This document shows, piece by piece, positions 1-11,352 of a stretch of 64,000 nt of DNA (its first letter is position 1; each line of letters starts with the position of its first letter). Origin of the DNA: Bubalus kerabau (Eukaryota; Chordata; Mammalia; Artiodactyla; Bovidae); the NCBI RefSeq assembly GCF_029407905.1, contig NC_073624.1, forward strand, positions 2,430,501 to 2,494,500, read 5' to 3'. Below the pieces are notes generated by a model. The model saw only the letters and a list, made by a program, of their open reading frames with translations, was not told the origin of the DNA and did no database searches. Both the position numbers and the translations under genes were made by a program.

Positions 1-182
1 ACCTTCCAATGAATACCCAGGACTGATCTCCTTTAAGTAGGACGGACTGGTTGGAGCTCCTTGCTGTCCAAGGGACTCGCAAGGGTCTTCTCCAACACCA
101 TAGTTGAAAAGCATCAATTCTTTGGCACTCAGCTTTCTTTATGGTCCAAGTCTCACATCCATATATGACTACTGGAAAAACC
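1..182 (-). mobile_element. BovB LINE (RTE) 3' fragment, antisense
   Basis: Read on the minus strand this is the C-terminal coding part of the BovB reverse-transcriptase ORF, the segment rich in Cys-Trp-Arg-Arg. The copy runs off the left window edge. It stops at the start of an L1 3' end, so it probably inserted there. One C-to-T type change and other substitutions break the frame. Family identity is firm; the left boundary is unknown. Confidence 0.9.
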
Positions 183-349
183 GATATCACTATATTTGGA
201 ATCTAAAAGAAAAAAAGACACAAATGAACTTATTTCCAAAACAGTAAGAGACTCAACAGATACAGAAGATAAAATTATGGTTACAAAAAGAGAAAGGGGA
301 CTGAGGGGAGGGATAACTTAGGAGGCTGTGATTTTCATATTCATATAAA

Positions 350-443
350 ATCCTAGGAAATCCTATGGACAGAGGAGCCTGGTGAGCTACAGTCCACGGG
401 GTCACGAAGAGTCAGACACAGCTGAGCAACCAAACAACAACAA
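350..443 (+). mobile_element. Bov-tA SINE, 3' half only
   Basis: Only the BovB-like 3' half is present ('agaggagcctggtgagctac'), ending in an AAC-rich tail. The tRNA-derived head is missing. A direct repeat CATATAAA at 342-349 and 444-451 brackets it and restores L1 continuity when removed, which supports a 5'-truncated insertion. Confidence 0.8.
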
Positions 444-538
444 CATATAAACTAGATAAACAACAATGACCTACTATGTAGCACAGGGAACTATATAACC
501 TCTAAGGGAAAGGAATCTGAAAAGGATATGTGATACAT

Positions 539-749
539 TGTTGCTGTTGCTCAGTTCCTCATCCATGTCTGACTCTGTGACCCCATGGACCGTAGCCCGC
601 CAAGCTCTTCTGTCCATGGGGTTCTCCAGGCAAGAATACGGAAGTGGATTGTCATTTCCTTCTCCAGGGGATTCTCCCATCCTGGGATCGAACCTGCGCC
701 CCGTGCATCAGCAGGTGGATTCTTTACCACTGAGCCACCTGGGAAACCA
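539..749 (-). mobile_element. Bov-tA SINE
   Basis: Full-length tRNA-Glu/BovB composite in antisense. The BovB-like tail is at the left and the tRNA-derived head ('ttctttaccactgagccacc' on plus) is at the right. ATACAT at 533-538 and 750-755 is a likely TSD. The copy is diverged, with several transitions. Confidence 0.88.
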
Positions 750-773
750 ATACATATATATATTTATATATAT

Positions 774-973
774 AGTGAAAGTGTTAACGGCTCAATCATG
801 TCTGACTCTTTGCAACCCCACTCCATGGGGTTCCTCTGTCATGGAATTCTCCAGGCAAGAATACTGGAGTGGGTAGCCATTCTCTTCTCCAGGGGATCTT
901 CCCAATCCAAGGACTGAACCCGGGTCTCCTGCATTTCAGGCGGACTCTACTGTTTGAGCCATCAGTGAAGCCC
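774..973 (-). mobile_element. Bov-tA SINE
   Basis: Second antisense SINE in the same L1, separated from its neighbour by about 24 bp of TA-rich L1 sequence that may have offered two nearby nick sites. Head and tail are both present. Flanking TATATA-type repeats make the exact TSD ambiguous. Confidence 0.85.
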
Positions 974-1075
974 ATATACATATACATTTATAACTAAATC
1001 TCTGGGCTGTACACCTGCAACATACACAATATTATAAATCAACAATACTTCAGTTTTTTAAAACTTATTTAAAAA

Positions 1076-1890
1076 AGAGAGATTGCTCATACCAATGTTA
1101 AAGAATGGTGGAGAAGATGAACTACCCAACCTGGCAACACCTAGCCAGGGGCCCTGGACCTCCAGGTGATCTGGACGCATGCCTCCCAGCTCCTGGTGAG
1201 GCTGGTTCCGGAGCCAGCGGGTGACACTGGAGCCCCATGGATGCCCTCGGGCTCCTCCGCACACCTGGCCAACCTGTGTCCTGATGCCCCTGCTACGGCC
1301 TCTCTGACCACAGATGAGCCCCCTCCCCCAGCCCCGGCACCAAGGCCCCTACAGCCTCACCCTGCATCCTAACCGAGGTGTCTGGCAGGTTCATTCCGTG
1401 TCCCGAGTACGGTTTCCTTTTCCCTTAAAATGCCACTCAGGGGTGACTCGTGCTGGCAGTGAACTGTGCTCACAGCACACGGGAGGCCGCCCTCCACCTC
1501 TCCTGCCTCACCCAGAAGCCGAGAGCGGGCCTGGGTCGTCCTAACTCCAGCCCAGGAGATGACTCAGCAGCCTGGGCAAGGATTCTGTGCTGCTGCCAGG
1601 ATGGGCCAGAGAGGCAGGGCCATCGCCCCGGAGCCTGGCCTGCGGGACACCAACCACGTGCATTTCTGCAAGACTGCTCTTGCTCTAAGAGGAGTCTGGA
1701 TCCTGCTAAAAGCAAACGGCCCGGTGAGCGGAGCACTGTGGAGAGCATGTGGTCCTGCACCGTCGTGAACCTGCCTCCCCGGCCCGACTCGGCAAAAAGC
1801 AGCCCAGAGATTCCTCATCCTGCCCTTGGCGGGTGAGACTAGGTAGGGTGATCTGGGATAACACTCATGTACAGAGGTCTTTTATTTACA
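1076..1890. other. Unique sequence, no gene recognised
   Basis: Moderately GC-rich single-copy-looking DNA. Frames up to 128 codons exist on plus (1450-1836), but they lack splice context, family motifs or a convincing start. I see no repeat I can name. Confidence 0.4.
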
Positions 1891-2098
1891 TCATTGCTGT
1901 TGTTTTAGTTGCTAAATTGTGTTCAACTCTTTTGTGACCCTATAGACTGTATCCTGACGGGCTCCTCTGTGCATGGGACTTCCCAGGCAAGAATACTGGA
2001 GTGGGTTGCCGTTTCCTCCTCCCGGGGATCTTCCTGACTCAGGAATAGAACCTGCATCTTCTGCATGGTAGGTAAATTCTTTACCACTGAGCCACCTG
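1891..2098 (-). mobile_element. Bov-tA SINE
   Basis: Antisense copy with an AACAA-type tail at the left ('ttgctgttgttttag') and a tRNA head at the right. The flanks TATTTACA (1883-1890) and TATTTATA (2099-2106) differ at one base and fit an aged TSD. Confidence 0.88.
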
Positions 2099-2106
2099 TA
2101 TTTATA

Positions 2107-2876
2107 TACGTACAAATGGACTATTTCTTTTTTCTAGTTTTGGCTCTTTGAGGGAGTAGCTGGAATCGGGTTTTTTCTGTCAACACCTCAGAAACACACT
2201 TGTGACTTCTCTGGAACACCTGGCATACCTGGAATACCGGTCACACCTGCTCTGGGTCCTGTGGAGGGACAGGACGGGGCTGGCGTTGGCTCAGCTCATG
2301 CCTCCAGCAGCCCCTAAGAAGCAGAGGCGGTGAGGAAAAACCCAGGTGACCATGGTCCTCCCTGCAGGCTCCACCCGGGATCCCTGAAAGGACCACAGGA
2401 ACCCTCAGCTCGGCAGTGGCACGCATCCCTTTGTGGACAGCGTGAGATATGGACAGACTCTGAATATATTTCAATTGATTCTCAGCCTATTTCCCTGTGA
2501 ATCACACTCATATTTAAGAGCAAGTGATGATGCCAGGGCCTGTGATTCACAGACCTGCCAGCCCCCAGCCCTCATCGCACAAACTCTGCAGCCATTTCTT
2601 GGGAGAAACCACACTGATGCCAGGGTCTGCTACCCTGCCCTTTTGCAGTATCACTGGCATCCAGCTGGGCATACCTTCACCTACCACATCTCCCAGGAAA
2701 CCCCTTTTCATCTCACGAGACTGGGCTCCAGCCGCAGGTCATCCCAGAGCCCTTCTTTCCCTCATCTTTCCAGACTGAGCAAGCATCGTAGACCCACCCG
2801 GCACCATTCCCATCCCATCACCACTTGCCGTGAGGCCATAGCTAGGGCTTCCTAGGGTTTAGAACCATCCCTGGGA
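2107..2876. other. Unique sequence, possibly older retroviral remnant at the right end
   Basis: No nameable repeat or gene. A 140-codon frame at 2433-2855 has no recognisable domain. The stretch directly precedes an ERVL integrase fossil, so part of it may be more decayed ERVL pol, but I cannot align it by eye. Confidence 0.35.
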
Positions 2877-3415
2877 GACCGGCTGGCCACCTGGTGACAG
2901 GCTGATTACATTAAGGACCGCACATCATGGAGGAGGCAGAGATGCAGCCGCACAGGAATAAACACATCTTGTGGATGTGGAATCTGCCTTTCCTCGCCTG
3001 GAACGCTTCTTCCACCACCATCGTCCGTGGGCTCACAGGATGCATCATCTGCCAACATGAAGTTCCTCCCAGCACTGCAGCTGGTCAGGGAACCCTTTCA
3101 CAGCAAAGAGAGGGCAGTCGAGGGCCCGTGCCCATGGAATTAAGTGGTCTTACCTCATACTCCATCACCCATCGGGAAGCAGATGGCCTGATTGAAAGGT
3201 AAGATGGTGCACTGGAGACAGCTATGGTGCGGTGGGATTCAAGGTGCTGAGAGGACGGGTTGCATCTTACAGGATATGCAGCCACGCTGCAAGTCAGACG
3301 GTTATACGGACTTTCTCCCCATAACGCATGGGCCTGGGAATCAAGGAGTTCAAGTAGCAGTGGCCACTCTCACGGCTGCACCTACTCATCTAGCAGCTAT
3401 GTGTAAGCAAATTCA
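2877..3415 (+). pseudogene. ERVL-type endogenous retrovirus pol (integrase) fossil
   Basis: The order of recognisable words follows the integrase end of class III (ERVL/MLT2-int) pol: 'gtggatgtggaatctgcct' near 2973, 'tggaacgcttcttcc' near 2999, 'gggaaccctttcacagcaaa' near 3089, 'atggaattaagtggtcttac' near 3134, and 'cctgggaatcaaggagttca' near 3332. This covers part of the catalytic core and the region after it. Stops and frameshifts are scattered through it and no LTR is visible beside it, so it is a dead, very old insertion. The family was matched from memory. Confidence 0.68.
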
Positions 3416-4161
3416 TGTGTCTAAAACTAAAATATGACCAACACTTGATGCTGTCCATTTAAATTATAATTTATAAGCAAAAAAAGTTGCATTAATATTT
3501 TCATTTTCACTCCCATGACTATTCATGACATTGATCATCTTTTATCTTGTTCATTACTATTTGATATTTCATAAACAAAATTTATTTAGCCAAATGCTTT
3601 GACCATTCACATTGGGTGACCTTTTCCTTATTAGTTAATAGGTGTTATTTTTAATATCCCAGGTAATTATAATTTTTTATTGGAGTAAAAATTCCTTTTT
3701 TTGTTCATGTTGTCATTTATTAATCAGATTTTATTTTTATTTTAATTAGGTCAAATCTTCCTATATTTCTCATTTTCTCATGGTTTCTAAATACTGTACT
3801 TTGTTTTGGAAGAACTTTTATATACCAAATAAACACAGAAAACATTTACCTTTTCTTCTCCTATTTTATGATGTATGATATTATCTGTCATTATATGATT
3901 AGACATTTGTTCCAGTGTCCTTTATTTAGTAATCTAACCTTTCTCCATGAATTTGAAATGCCTCCTTTACAGCCTTATCGTACACTAGAAGTTGATATTT
4001 ACATGACTGCATTTCTTGCCCTTGTTCCATTCATTTAAATATTATTTATCACACAAATAGCATGCTGCTTTAACTACTTAAGCATTGTCCTGTATTTTGA
4101 TATTCCACGGAGCATCTCTTCTCTTGCTTGCCTTTATAAAATCAAGACAAAAAAACAATGA
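3416..4161. other. AT-rich unique or very decayed sequence
   Basis: Strongly AT-rich, without long frames. Parts resemble decayed antisense L1 3' sequence (T-rich, 'attttttattgg'), but I cannot place it in a consensus with confidence. Confidence 0.35.
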
Positions 4162-4173
4162 TTTGGTCTACTT

Positions 4174-5896
4174 CAGTTCAGTTCCGTTTAGTTCAGTCGC
4201 CTAGTCGTGTCCGACTCTTTGCGACCCCATGAATCACAGCACGCCAGGCCTCCCTGTCCATCACCAACTCCCGGAGTTCACTCAAACGCATGTCCATTGA
4301 GTCAGTGATGCCATCCAGCCATGTCATCCTCTATGTCCCCTTCTCCTCCTGCCCCCAATCCCTCCCAGCATCAGAGTCTTTTCCAATGAGTCAACTCTTC
4401 GCATGAGGTGGCCAAAGTACTGGAGTTTCAGCTTTAGCATCATTCGTTCCCAAAAAATCCCAGGGCTGATCTCCTTTAGAATGGACTGGTTGGATCTCCT
4501 GACAATCCAAGGGACTCTCAAGAGTCTTCTCCAACACCACAGTTCAAAAGCATCAATTCTTCGGCACTCAGCTTTCTTCACAGTCCAACTCTCACATTCA
4601 TACATGACCACTGGAAAAACCATAGCCTTGACTAGACGGACCTCTTTGTTGTCAGAGTAATGTCTCTGCTTTTTTAATATGCTATCTAGGTTGGTCATAA
4701 CTTTTCTTCCAAGGAGTAAGCATCTTTTAATTTTATGGCTGCAATCACCATCTGCAGTGATTTTGGAGCCCAAAAAAATGAAGTCTGACACTGTTTCCAC
4801 TGTTTCTCCATACATTTCCCATGAAGTGATGGGACCAGATGCCATGATCTTCGTTTTCTGAATGTTGAGCTTTAAGCCAACTTTTTCACTCTTCTTCACT
4901 TTCATCAAGAGGCTTTTTATTTCCTCTTCACTTTCTGCCATAATGGTGGTGTCATCTGCATATCTGAGGTTATTGATATTTCTCCCAGCAATCTTGATTC
5001 CAGCTTGTGCTTCCTCCAGCCCAGCATTTCTCATGATGTACTCTGCATATGTTAAATAAGCAGGGTGACAATATATAGCTTTGATGTACTCCTTTTCCTA
5101 TTTGGAACCAGTCTGTTGTTCCATGTTCAGTTCTAACTGTTGCTTCTGACCTGCATATAGGTTTCTCAAGAGGCAGGTCAGGTGGTCTGGTATTCCCATC
5201 TCTTTCAGAATTTTCCACAGTTTATTGTGATCCACACAGTCAAAGGCTTTGGCATAGTCAATAAAGCAGCAATAGATGTTTTTCTGGAACTCTCTTGCTT
5301 TTTCAATGATCCAGCGGATGTTGACAATTTGATCTCTCGTTCCTCTGCATTTTCTAAAACCAGCTTGAACATCTGGAAGTTCATGGTTCACATATTGCTG
5401 AAGCCTGGCTTGGAGAATTTTGAGCATTACTTTACTAGCGTGTGAGATGAATGCAATTGTGCAGTAGTTTGAGCATTCTTTGGCATTGCCTTTCTTTGGG
5501 ATTGGAATGAAAATTGACCTTTTCCAGTCCTGTGGCCACTGCTGAGTTTTCCAAATTTGCTGACATAGTGAGTGCAGCACTTTCACAGCATCATCTTTCA
5601 GAATTTGAAATAGCTCCACTGGAATTCCATCACCTCCACTAGCTTTGTTCGTAGTGATGCTTTCTAAGGCCCACTTGACTTCACATTCAAGGATGTCTGG
5701 CTCTAGGTGAGTGATCACACCATCGTGATTATCTGGGTCGTGAAGATCTTTTTTGTACAGTTCTGTGTATTCTTGCCACCTCTTCTTAATATCTTATGCT
5801 TCCATTAGGTCCATACCATTTCTGTCCTTTATTGAGCCCATCTTTGCATGAAATATTCCCTTGGTATCTCTAATTTTCTTGAAGAGATCTCTAGTC
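4174..5896 (-). mobile_element. BovB LINE, 5'-truncated, bounded by a perfect TSD
   Basis: Minus-strand BovB covering most of the reverse transcriptase and the 3' end. The BovB tail, repeats of CAGTT on plus, begins directly after TTTGGTCTACTT at 4162-4173. The same 12 bases recur at 5897-5908, exactly where similarity to the other long copy (25.7-28.8 kb) stops. This fixes both ends: about 1.72 kb, 5'-truncated upstream of the RT domain with the endonuclease missing. Confidence 0.95.
4324..5718 (-). pseudogene. BovB reverse-transcriptase ORF remnant
   Basis: Three overlapping frames make up the RT: 5718-5098, 5218-4970 and 5034-4324. RT landmarks are visible: PIPKKGNA near the start, AFDCVDHNK around the fingers/palm, and the catalytic box LRYADDTT near 4950. 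Compared with the other copies, a one-base loss near 5150 and a two-base loss near 5048 shift the frame twice. The C-terminal Cys-Trp-Trp-Arg-Arg region typical of BovB follows. It cannot encode an active enzyme. Confidence 0.9.
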
Positions 5897-6099
5897 TTTG
5901 GTCTACTTGATCTTGCAGTTTTTCTTTCATACAAACTTTAAAATCAATCTTTCAAGCAGCACACAAATTTCATTGGAATTTTTTTTGGAAGAGGGATTTC
6001 TCTGATCCTGTAGATTAATTTGTAGAGAACTTTCATATTTGAAATACATTGATAAGGAAATTCTATTTAATAGGCTTCATGGGAAGTCTTTTCTTAGGA

Positions 6100-6655
6100 G
6101 ATGAAGCTTGAGCAGAGACTGGCATTCAGTGAGCTAGTGAATCATGAAGAAGGGCATTCTCTGCAGAGGTTACAGAAAGTGGAATGGTGTTCAGGAGGGC
6201 ATGAGCTAAGAATGTTTGAGAGATAACAAGGTGCGTGATGACTTGGAACTAGAGTGAGCGACTCAAAAATGGAAGCAATGAGGTGGGGAGGCAGCAGGAG
6301 AAGATCCTCTACGCCTTTCAGTCCATGTTAAAGACTATGGTGTTTTTTCATAAATGTGATATGAAGCAATCAAAGAGTTCTGAGCAGGGGAATGCATGGT
6401 TTGGTTTTTATATTTTAAAGGATCTTTCTGAACACCTCCATGAAACATACAGTGTAGATGGTCAAGAACGGAAGTAGGGGACCAGTTAAAGTCTCCTGCT
6501 CTAGCACCAGAAAGAGAGATTTATATCTTAGACGAGCAGCCCAAATCTTGAAAGGAAGATTACATTTATATACTAAAGGTAAGGACAATAGGATTTGATG
6601 GTGGATTTGATGTGGACCTACAGAAGGACAGAGGAGCCAAGGACCAGGGCCTGAG
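6100..6655 (-). mobile_element. L2 LINE fragment, antisense
   Basis: Word order follows the antisense of L2 ORF2 toward its 3' end: 'gggcattctctgcagagg' near 6155, 'gagcaggggaatgcatggt' near 6384, 'ggatctttctg' near 6420, and 'ataggatttgatggtggatt' near 6588. Heavily diverged, as expected for a mammal-wide element. Confidence 0.65.
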
Positions 6656-6869
6656 AGACTAGGAAGGGAGAACCCACCTCGCATGTGGAAATGCTGGGAG
6701 AGAGCAAGCTTCAGAGTATGCTTGGAAGCCTCCCAGAGCCTGTCTTGAGTGTCCAGTGGAAATCAGGCCACTCCTGCCCTCAGAGCCTGCCAATAGCACC
6801 TTCTCTCTCCCTAAAGCAGTCTCCTTCCAGTGACTCGGCGTTTCTAAATGACCCTCTTTCCTGCAGCCA

Positions 6870-7275
6870 TCGTCTCCCCTGCCCTTGCTCCAGATCCCCT
6901 GGCTCTCAGCATTGCAAGAATATGCCAGTATGGCCACTAGCTCAGGGCCCTTATGCTTCTGTACTTTCTGTCTGGACAGCTCTTCTGCCAGATTTCTGGT
7001 TTTCCATTCCCTCAGATCACTACACCCTCTCGGTAAGGCCTCCTCTTCCATCCTACCTAAAATCCTAACCCCCTGCCCATAAATACTCCCTTTCTTCTCC
7101 TTGCTTTATTTTTCCATTAGAGGTTATCACCATCAAATGCACCGTATGTAATATTTATTCTCAATCATCTGGTTACCCCACAGTGCAAGGTCCATGAGGG
7201 CAGGAATTTGCTTTTCTCTTTTGCTATACTCCTTAACCAGTGACTCAGAGAAGGTCTGACACATAATACGGACTG
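6870..7275 (+). mobile_element. L2 LINE 3' end
   Basis: Matches the sense 3' end of L2: 'ctcagggcccttatgcttct' near 6942, 'gctttatttttccattag' near 7104, 'gttatcaccatc', and 'aaggtccatgagggcagga' near 7187. It lies beside an antisense L2 piece, so the two are separate insertions or products of a rearrangement. Confidence 0.75.
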
Positions 7276-7403
7276 CATAGACACCTGTGATAGGAAGGAA
7301 GAAAGGAGAAATGCAAGAAGTGATCCTGAGCAGGCATCATGTATATATGAATCTAGAGTTCAGGAAGGAATTGGGGTTTCCTGTAGGAGGAAACCTTTTA
7401 TCA

Positions 7404-7632
7404 TATGTTGATTTTTTTCATCCAGCCCTCTTACTGAACTCTTTTATTACTAAAATGTATTTCAAGTGTGTTGTTATTTTCTTTTGCTTGATACTTTTAA
7501 ATAGACAAACATCTTGTCTTCAAAAATGGCCATTGATTTCTTCCTTATTACATACTAATTTTGTTCTTGTCTTATTGCATTGGGCAAGGTATTCAGAAAA
7601 AATGTTGACTAGCAGCCTATCTGCATATACAT
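7404..7632 (-). mobile_element. Old L1 ORF2 fragment, antisense
   Basis: T-rich sequence in the order expected for antisense L1 reverse transcriptase, including 'ttgttcttgtcttattgcat' near 7560 followed by a decayed 'gttgaatag'-type stretch. Diverged; family not resolved. Confidence 0.5.
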
Positions 7633-8977
7633 GACACTTCCCATTAAGGGTTCTAAATGTTCACTATTCAGTAGGTTGTATACCATGATTTCTTGCAGAA
7701 AACCAGTTGAGTCATTGTATTTATTACATCAGACAGTGAAATTAGTTAAAGATTTTGTTGTTATTATTACAGCTGTTGTTATAACCTAACTCAACCAAAG
7801 GGTATTTTGATACAACTATTTGCTGATTCATAATGTTAATTATCAAAATAGTTAAAGTATCCTCAGAGGTTGTACACTTAAATTTCCAGCAGTTGACAAG
7901 GAAAGAACTTCCCTGCTTGGAAGATTTTGCATTCACGTTTTCCTGCCAGAACTCATTTGCAGTTAAAAATCATAACCAATTCTCAGTTTGAATCAATGTG
8001 AAAATGTCTGCTAGTGGAGAACTGTGGTTTTCTAAGGCAACGGTTTTGTTTAAGCTAAGTCTTTCTTTGGTACATTTTCCCTTATCTTGAACCAAAATAT
8101 TCTTCCATATTACACCCACTCCTCTGGAGAGTTTGTGCACCCTAACCAATCCCTGCCCTCTCAAACTCCACCCAGGCATTTATCTTCTGGTCAACCTTCC
8201 CCAGTTCTTCATATCTTCATGGTTAATTAAACACATGTTTATTGATTTGGGCTAGAAAAGGCAAAACTGTCAACTCTGTTCTGTCATCCAGCCATGTTCC
8301 ATCCCATGGACAGTTTGATTTCCAAGATCTCTGGAAACAGAATTCCACAGATAGTCAAGTGGGGTAAACACAGCAAAAAACCCAAAGGAAGACAAAGGAG
8401 GAATTAAAGAAAGAGAAGGGGATGAGAAAAGTAGATGGAAAAGAGAGAAAAAGATGAGGATAAAGAGGAATATGTTAGGTGGTATCTGCTGAGAAGTAGA
8501 CCCCAAGTCAGGATTTGAGCAAATGCCTGTGAAGGACAAAGCAGAGAGCAGGAGAAGGCTAGGAGAAGCTTCAGACCGTGGCATGGGTCAAATGTGAGGG
8601 AGAGGAAGAAGGAGGATTATGTAGAGTCTCAGACGGCAGCACATTCCAAGAAAGTTTTGGCCAGGTTGATGGCAAGTCCTCAAGCCGAAGTTGCCCATCA
8701 GATGAGTCCCCTTCTCGCATACCTGGGCCCAGAACAGCACCCCTGTGGTGCTCAACCATTGGATGGAGGGATCATGCAAGAAGATACGGGGTCACAGAGG
8801 GTGGGGCCTCCATGGGGGCACCATCCAGGTCCATGAGTGAATGAGGGTCCTCTCAGCAGGAGATCTGAGTGGCCCATTTTCATGGCGACCAAAATGGAGA
8901 AAAGGAGGAGGGAGAGGAGAAAGTAACAAAGTGGACAGGATTTGTAGGAGAAGGCATCATAACTGTGTGTGTTCTTT
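7633..8977. other. Unique sequence with a purine-rich stretch
   Basis: No recognised gene. A GA-rich run lies at about 8385-8465. The part from about 8480 to 8845 has the look of an old dispersed element but matches no family I can name. Short frames (up to 104 codons) lack support. Confidence 0.4.
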
Positions 8978-8992
8978 TCCACTTACATTCTT

Positions 8993-9235
8993 TTTTAAAA
9001 TATTTATTTATTGGGCTGCATCGGGCCTCAGTGGCGGCACGTGGGACCTTTCATTGCGGCACGCAGGCTTCCCTAGTTGCGGTGACAGGCTCCAGGGCAT
9101 GGGCTCAGTGGTTGCCATGCTCCAGCTTAGTTGCCCTGCAGCATATGGGGTCTTAGTTCCCCAACCAGGAATAAAACCCACATTCCCTACACAGGAAGGC
9201 AGATTCTTAACCGCTTGGACCACTAGTGAAGTCCC
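8993..9235 (-). mobile_element. CHR-type (cetartiodactyl) SINE with a perfect 15-bp TSD
   Basis: Antisense CHR SINE. A short T/A tail ('aaaatatttatttatt') is at the left, followed by GC-rich body words such as 'ggcacgcaggcttccctag', and the tRNA-Glu-derived head lies at the right ('agattcttaaccgcttggac'). TCCACTTACATTCTT occurs at 8978-8992 and again at 9236-9250, so both ends are exact. L1 enzymes are presumed to have mobilised it. Confidence 0.93.
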
Positions 9236-9250
9236 TCCACTTACATTCTT

Positions 9251-9832
9251 GAAAAACGGTTATGTTTACACATTTATGTAAAAGTCTGTCCTTTCACAAA
9301 AGGAGTGTTGTTGGCTGATGTTTGTTTCCTAATACTAACATCAGAAAGCTTCACCATCACACGTAGAGTCTCTCAGAGAGCTACTCCCAGGAAGGACAGG
9401 ATCTGGCCAAGTGCTCCACCAGGACAGCTAAGACAGAGCTGGGAGAAGGAGCCATGGATCCCCCTTCCTCTTTGTGGAGGAGAGAATGGATCTGTATTTT
9501 AAAGAAACTTTCCTCCCAAGGCGCTAGCATCACCTTCAAGTAACTATCCATCAGTTCTTCCGCAAGCGTTGAGTAAAACAAGATATCTGTCTCCAAACCT
9601 CTTCCACTGACTCCAGGAGCAGTGAAGAGCTTCGTTTGAAATTAAATGAGTACCACTGTGGATTGGGGTTCCCACTGAAAAAATGGACTAGAGGAGCAGC
9701 CCTGCTTCACCACAGTGATCCTCAGAGGAGCGTGCTGGGGAGAAAGCAGAGATCATCTGAGGGAAAGGGCCAAGTCCTCCTGCCTTATTGTCAGTGCTCA
9801 AAACATCCAGATGTTTGTCAGCAGAAGAAGGA
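9251..9832. other. Unique sequence, nothing recognised
   Basis: Mixed-composition DNA between two SINEs. Short frames only, with no repeat or regulatory motif I can defend. Confidence 0.4.
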
Positions 9833-10040
9833 TGGGCTTCCCAGGTGGCTTGCTGGTAAAGAATCTGCCTGCAATGCAAGAGACATGGGTTCAATCCCTG
9901 GGTCAGGAAGATCCCCTGGAGAAGGAAATGGCAACCCATTCCAGTATCCTTGCCTGGGAAATCCCATGCACAGAAGAGCTTAATGGGCTACAGTCCATGG
10001 GGTAGAAAAGAGTCAGACACGACTTAGAGACTCAACAACA
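9833..10040 (+). mobile_element. Bov-tA SINE
   Basis: Sense copy. The tRNA-derived head begins 'gggcttcccaggtggcttg', a Pol III B-box-like 'gggttcaatccctgg' lies near 9888, and the BovB-like half and AAC tail are at the right. AGAAGAAGGA at 9823-9832 and AGAAGCAGGA at 10041-10050 are a plausible TSD with one mismatch. Confidence 0.88.
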
Positions 10041-10810
10041 AGAAGCAGGAGAGTGGTTTATGATTGGCCGTAGTTTCAAAGGGAAGCATGTAATGAACAT
10101 TGGGAAGAGAAGGTAGACTCATTCTGAGTAAGTTATATCAGGCTCTCCATATTCCCTTTTTTCAAAACCTTGAGGTAAAAATCTACATGCTATGAAATGC
10201 AGAGACCTTGATGGTACAGATTTTGGCGTATACACACCTATCAAGATTTAGCACATTTTGATCACCTCAAGAGTCTCCTCACCTACCCCTCCAGTCGCTC
10301 CCCTCCTTTCAGGCAATCACTGTTCTGATTTCCATCACACTGCTAGGTTTGCTGGCCTCTTCTTGCGCTTTGCATGAATGTGTGCCCAGAAGACGTGCTC
10401 TCTTGGCACCTGGCTTCTTTCACTCACCACAAGGCTTCCGAGGTTCATTCATGTTTCCCCATGTTTTTATGTCTTTCCATAAAAATAAAATTTTTATTTA
10501 TAAGGAATATGTCATTACGTTAGTGTTCCAAAAATTGTTTATTCCTTCTCCAGCTGATGGCTATTTGAGTTGTTTGCCATTCTGGACCTCTATGAATAAA
10601 ATGAATATAGCACTCATTCACAAGCCTCTGAAAAAGTACATTTCTATTCCTCTTGGAACAGAAATTGCCATGTAGGTATACATTAAACTTACAGGAAATT
10701 GACCAGTAGTTCTCCAAAATCAAAGCATCACCCCTTACTTCAACAAGCAACATGAAAGAATTCTAATATATCTATATTCTTGACAACATCAGATGTTGTC
10801 AATCTCTTAT

Positions 10811-10985
10811 CAATTGAAGTATAGTAAGTTCACAATGTTGTGTTAGTCTCTGGTGTACAGCAATGTGACAGGCATACATACATATATACGTATGTGTTTA
10901 TCTATGTACGTACACAGCGTCCATATTTTCCCATTGGGATTTATTACAGGATACTGAATACAGTTTGTTGTCAATCTTTAATATA
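10811..10985 (-). mobile_element. Younger L1 3' UTR piece nested in the older L1
   Basis: 'cacaatgttgtgttagtctc' (10831) through 'tttattacaggatactgaat' (10940) is the antisense of the artiodactyl L1 3' UTR also seen in sense at 183-1075. It interrupts the flanking 3' UTR order of the host L1, which resumes near 10986. Confidence 0.6.
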
Positions 10986-11078
10986 GATGGGAAGAGGTAA
11001 TTAGTTGTGATTTCAATTTGTATTTCACTTATTAGTCAAGTTTTTAACCCATTTCCATTCACATACTGACGTATCAAC

Positions 11079-11352
11079 CCTGAAGGACTGATGATGAAGC
11101 TGAAGCTCCAATACTTTGGCCACCTGATGTGAAAAGCTGACTCATTGGAAAAGACCCTGATGCTGGGAAAGATTGAAGGCAGAAGGAGAAAGGGACGACA
11201 GAGGATGAGATGGTTGGATGGCATCACCAGCTCAATGGGCATGGGTTTGGGTGGACTCCAGAAGTTGGTGATGGACAGGGAGGCCTGGTGTGCTGCGGTT
11301 CACGGGGATCGCAAAGAGTTGGACACGACTGAGCGACTGAACAACAGCAACA
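11079..11352 (+). mobile_element. BovB 3' fragment
   Basis: Sense 3' end of BovB from the 'LKLQYFGHL' coding region to the AACAGCAAC tail. The coding part has a stop after the His-Leu-Met motif. It splits the L1 3' UTR. The flanks 'catactgacgtatc' and 'catacactgatatc' are similar but not a clean TSD. Confidence 0.9.

Larger units (their letters stand above)
183..1075 (+). mobile_element. Artiodactyl L1 3' UTR, interrupted by three SINEs
   Basis: The pieces at 183-349, 444-538, 750-773 and 974-1075 join into the L1 3' UTR typical of cetartiodactyls. They include the stretch that reads 'tatggttac...' near 285, 'agataaacaacaatgacctac' near 455, and the terminal 'gggctgtacacctgcaac' near 1006, followed by an A-rich tail. 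Three Bov-tA copies sit inside it, so the L1 predates all of them. Confidence 0.75.
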
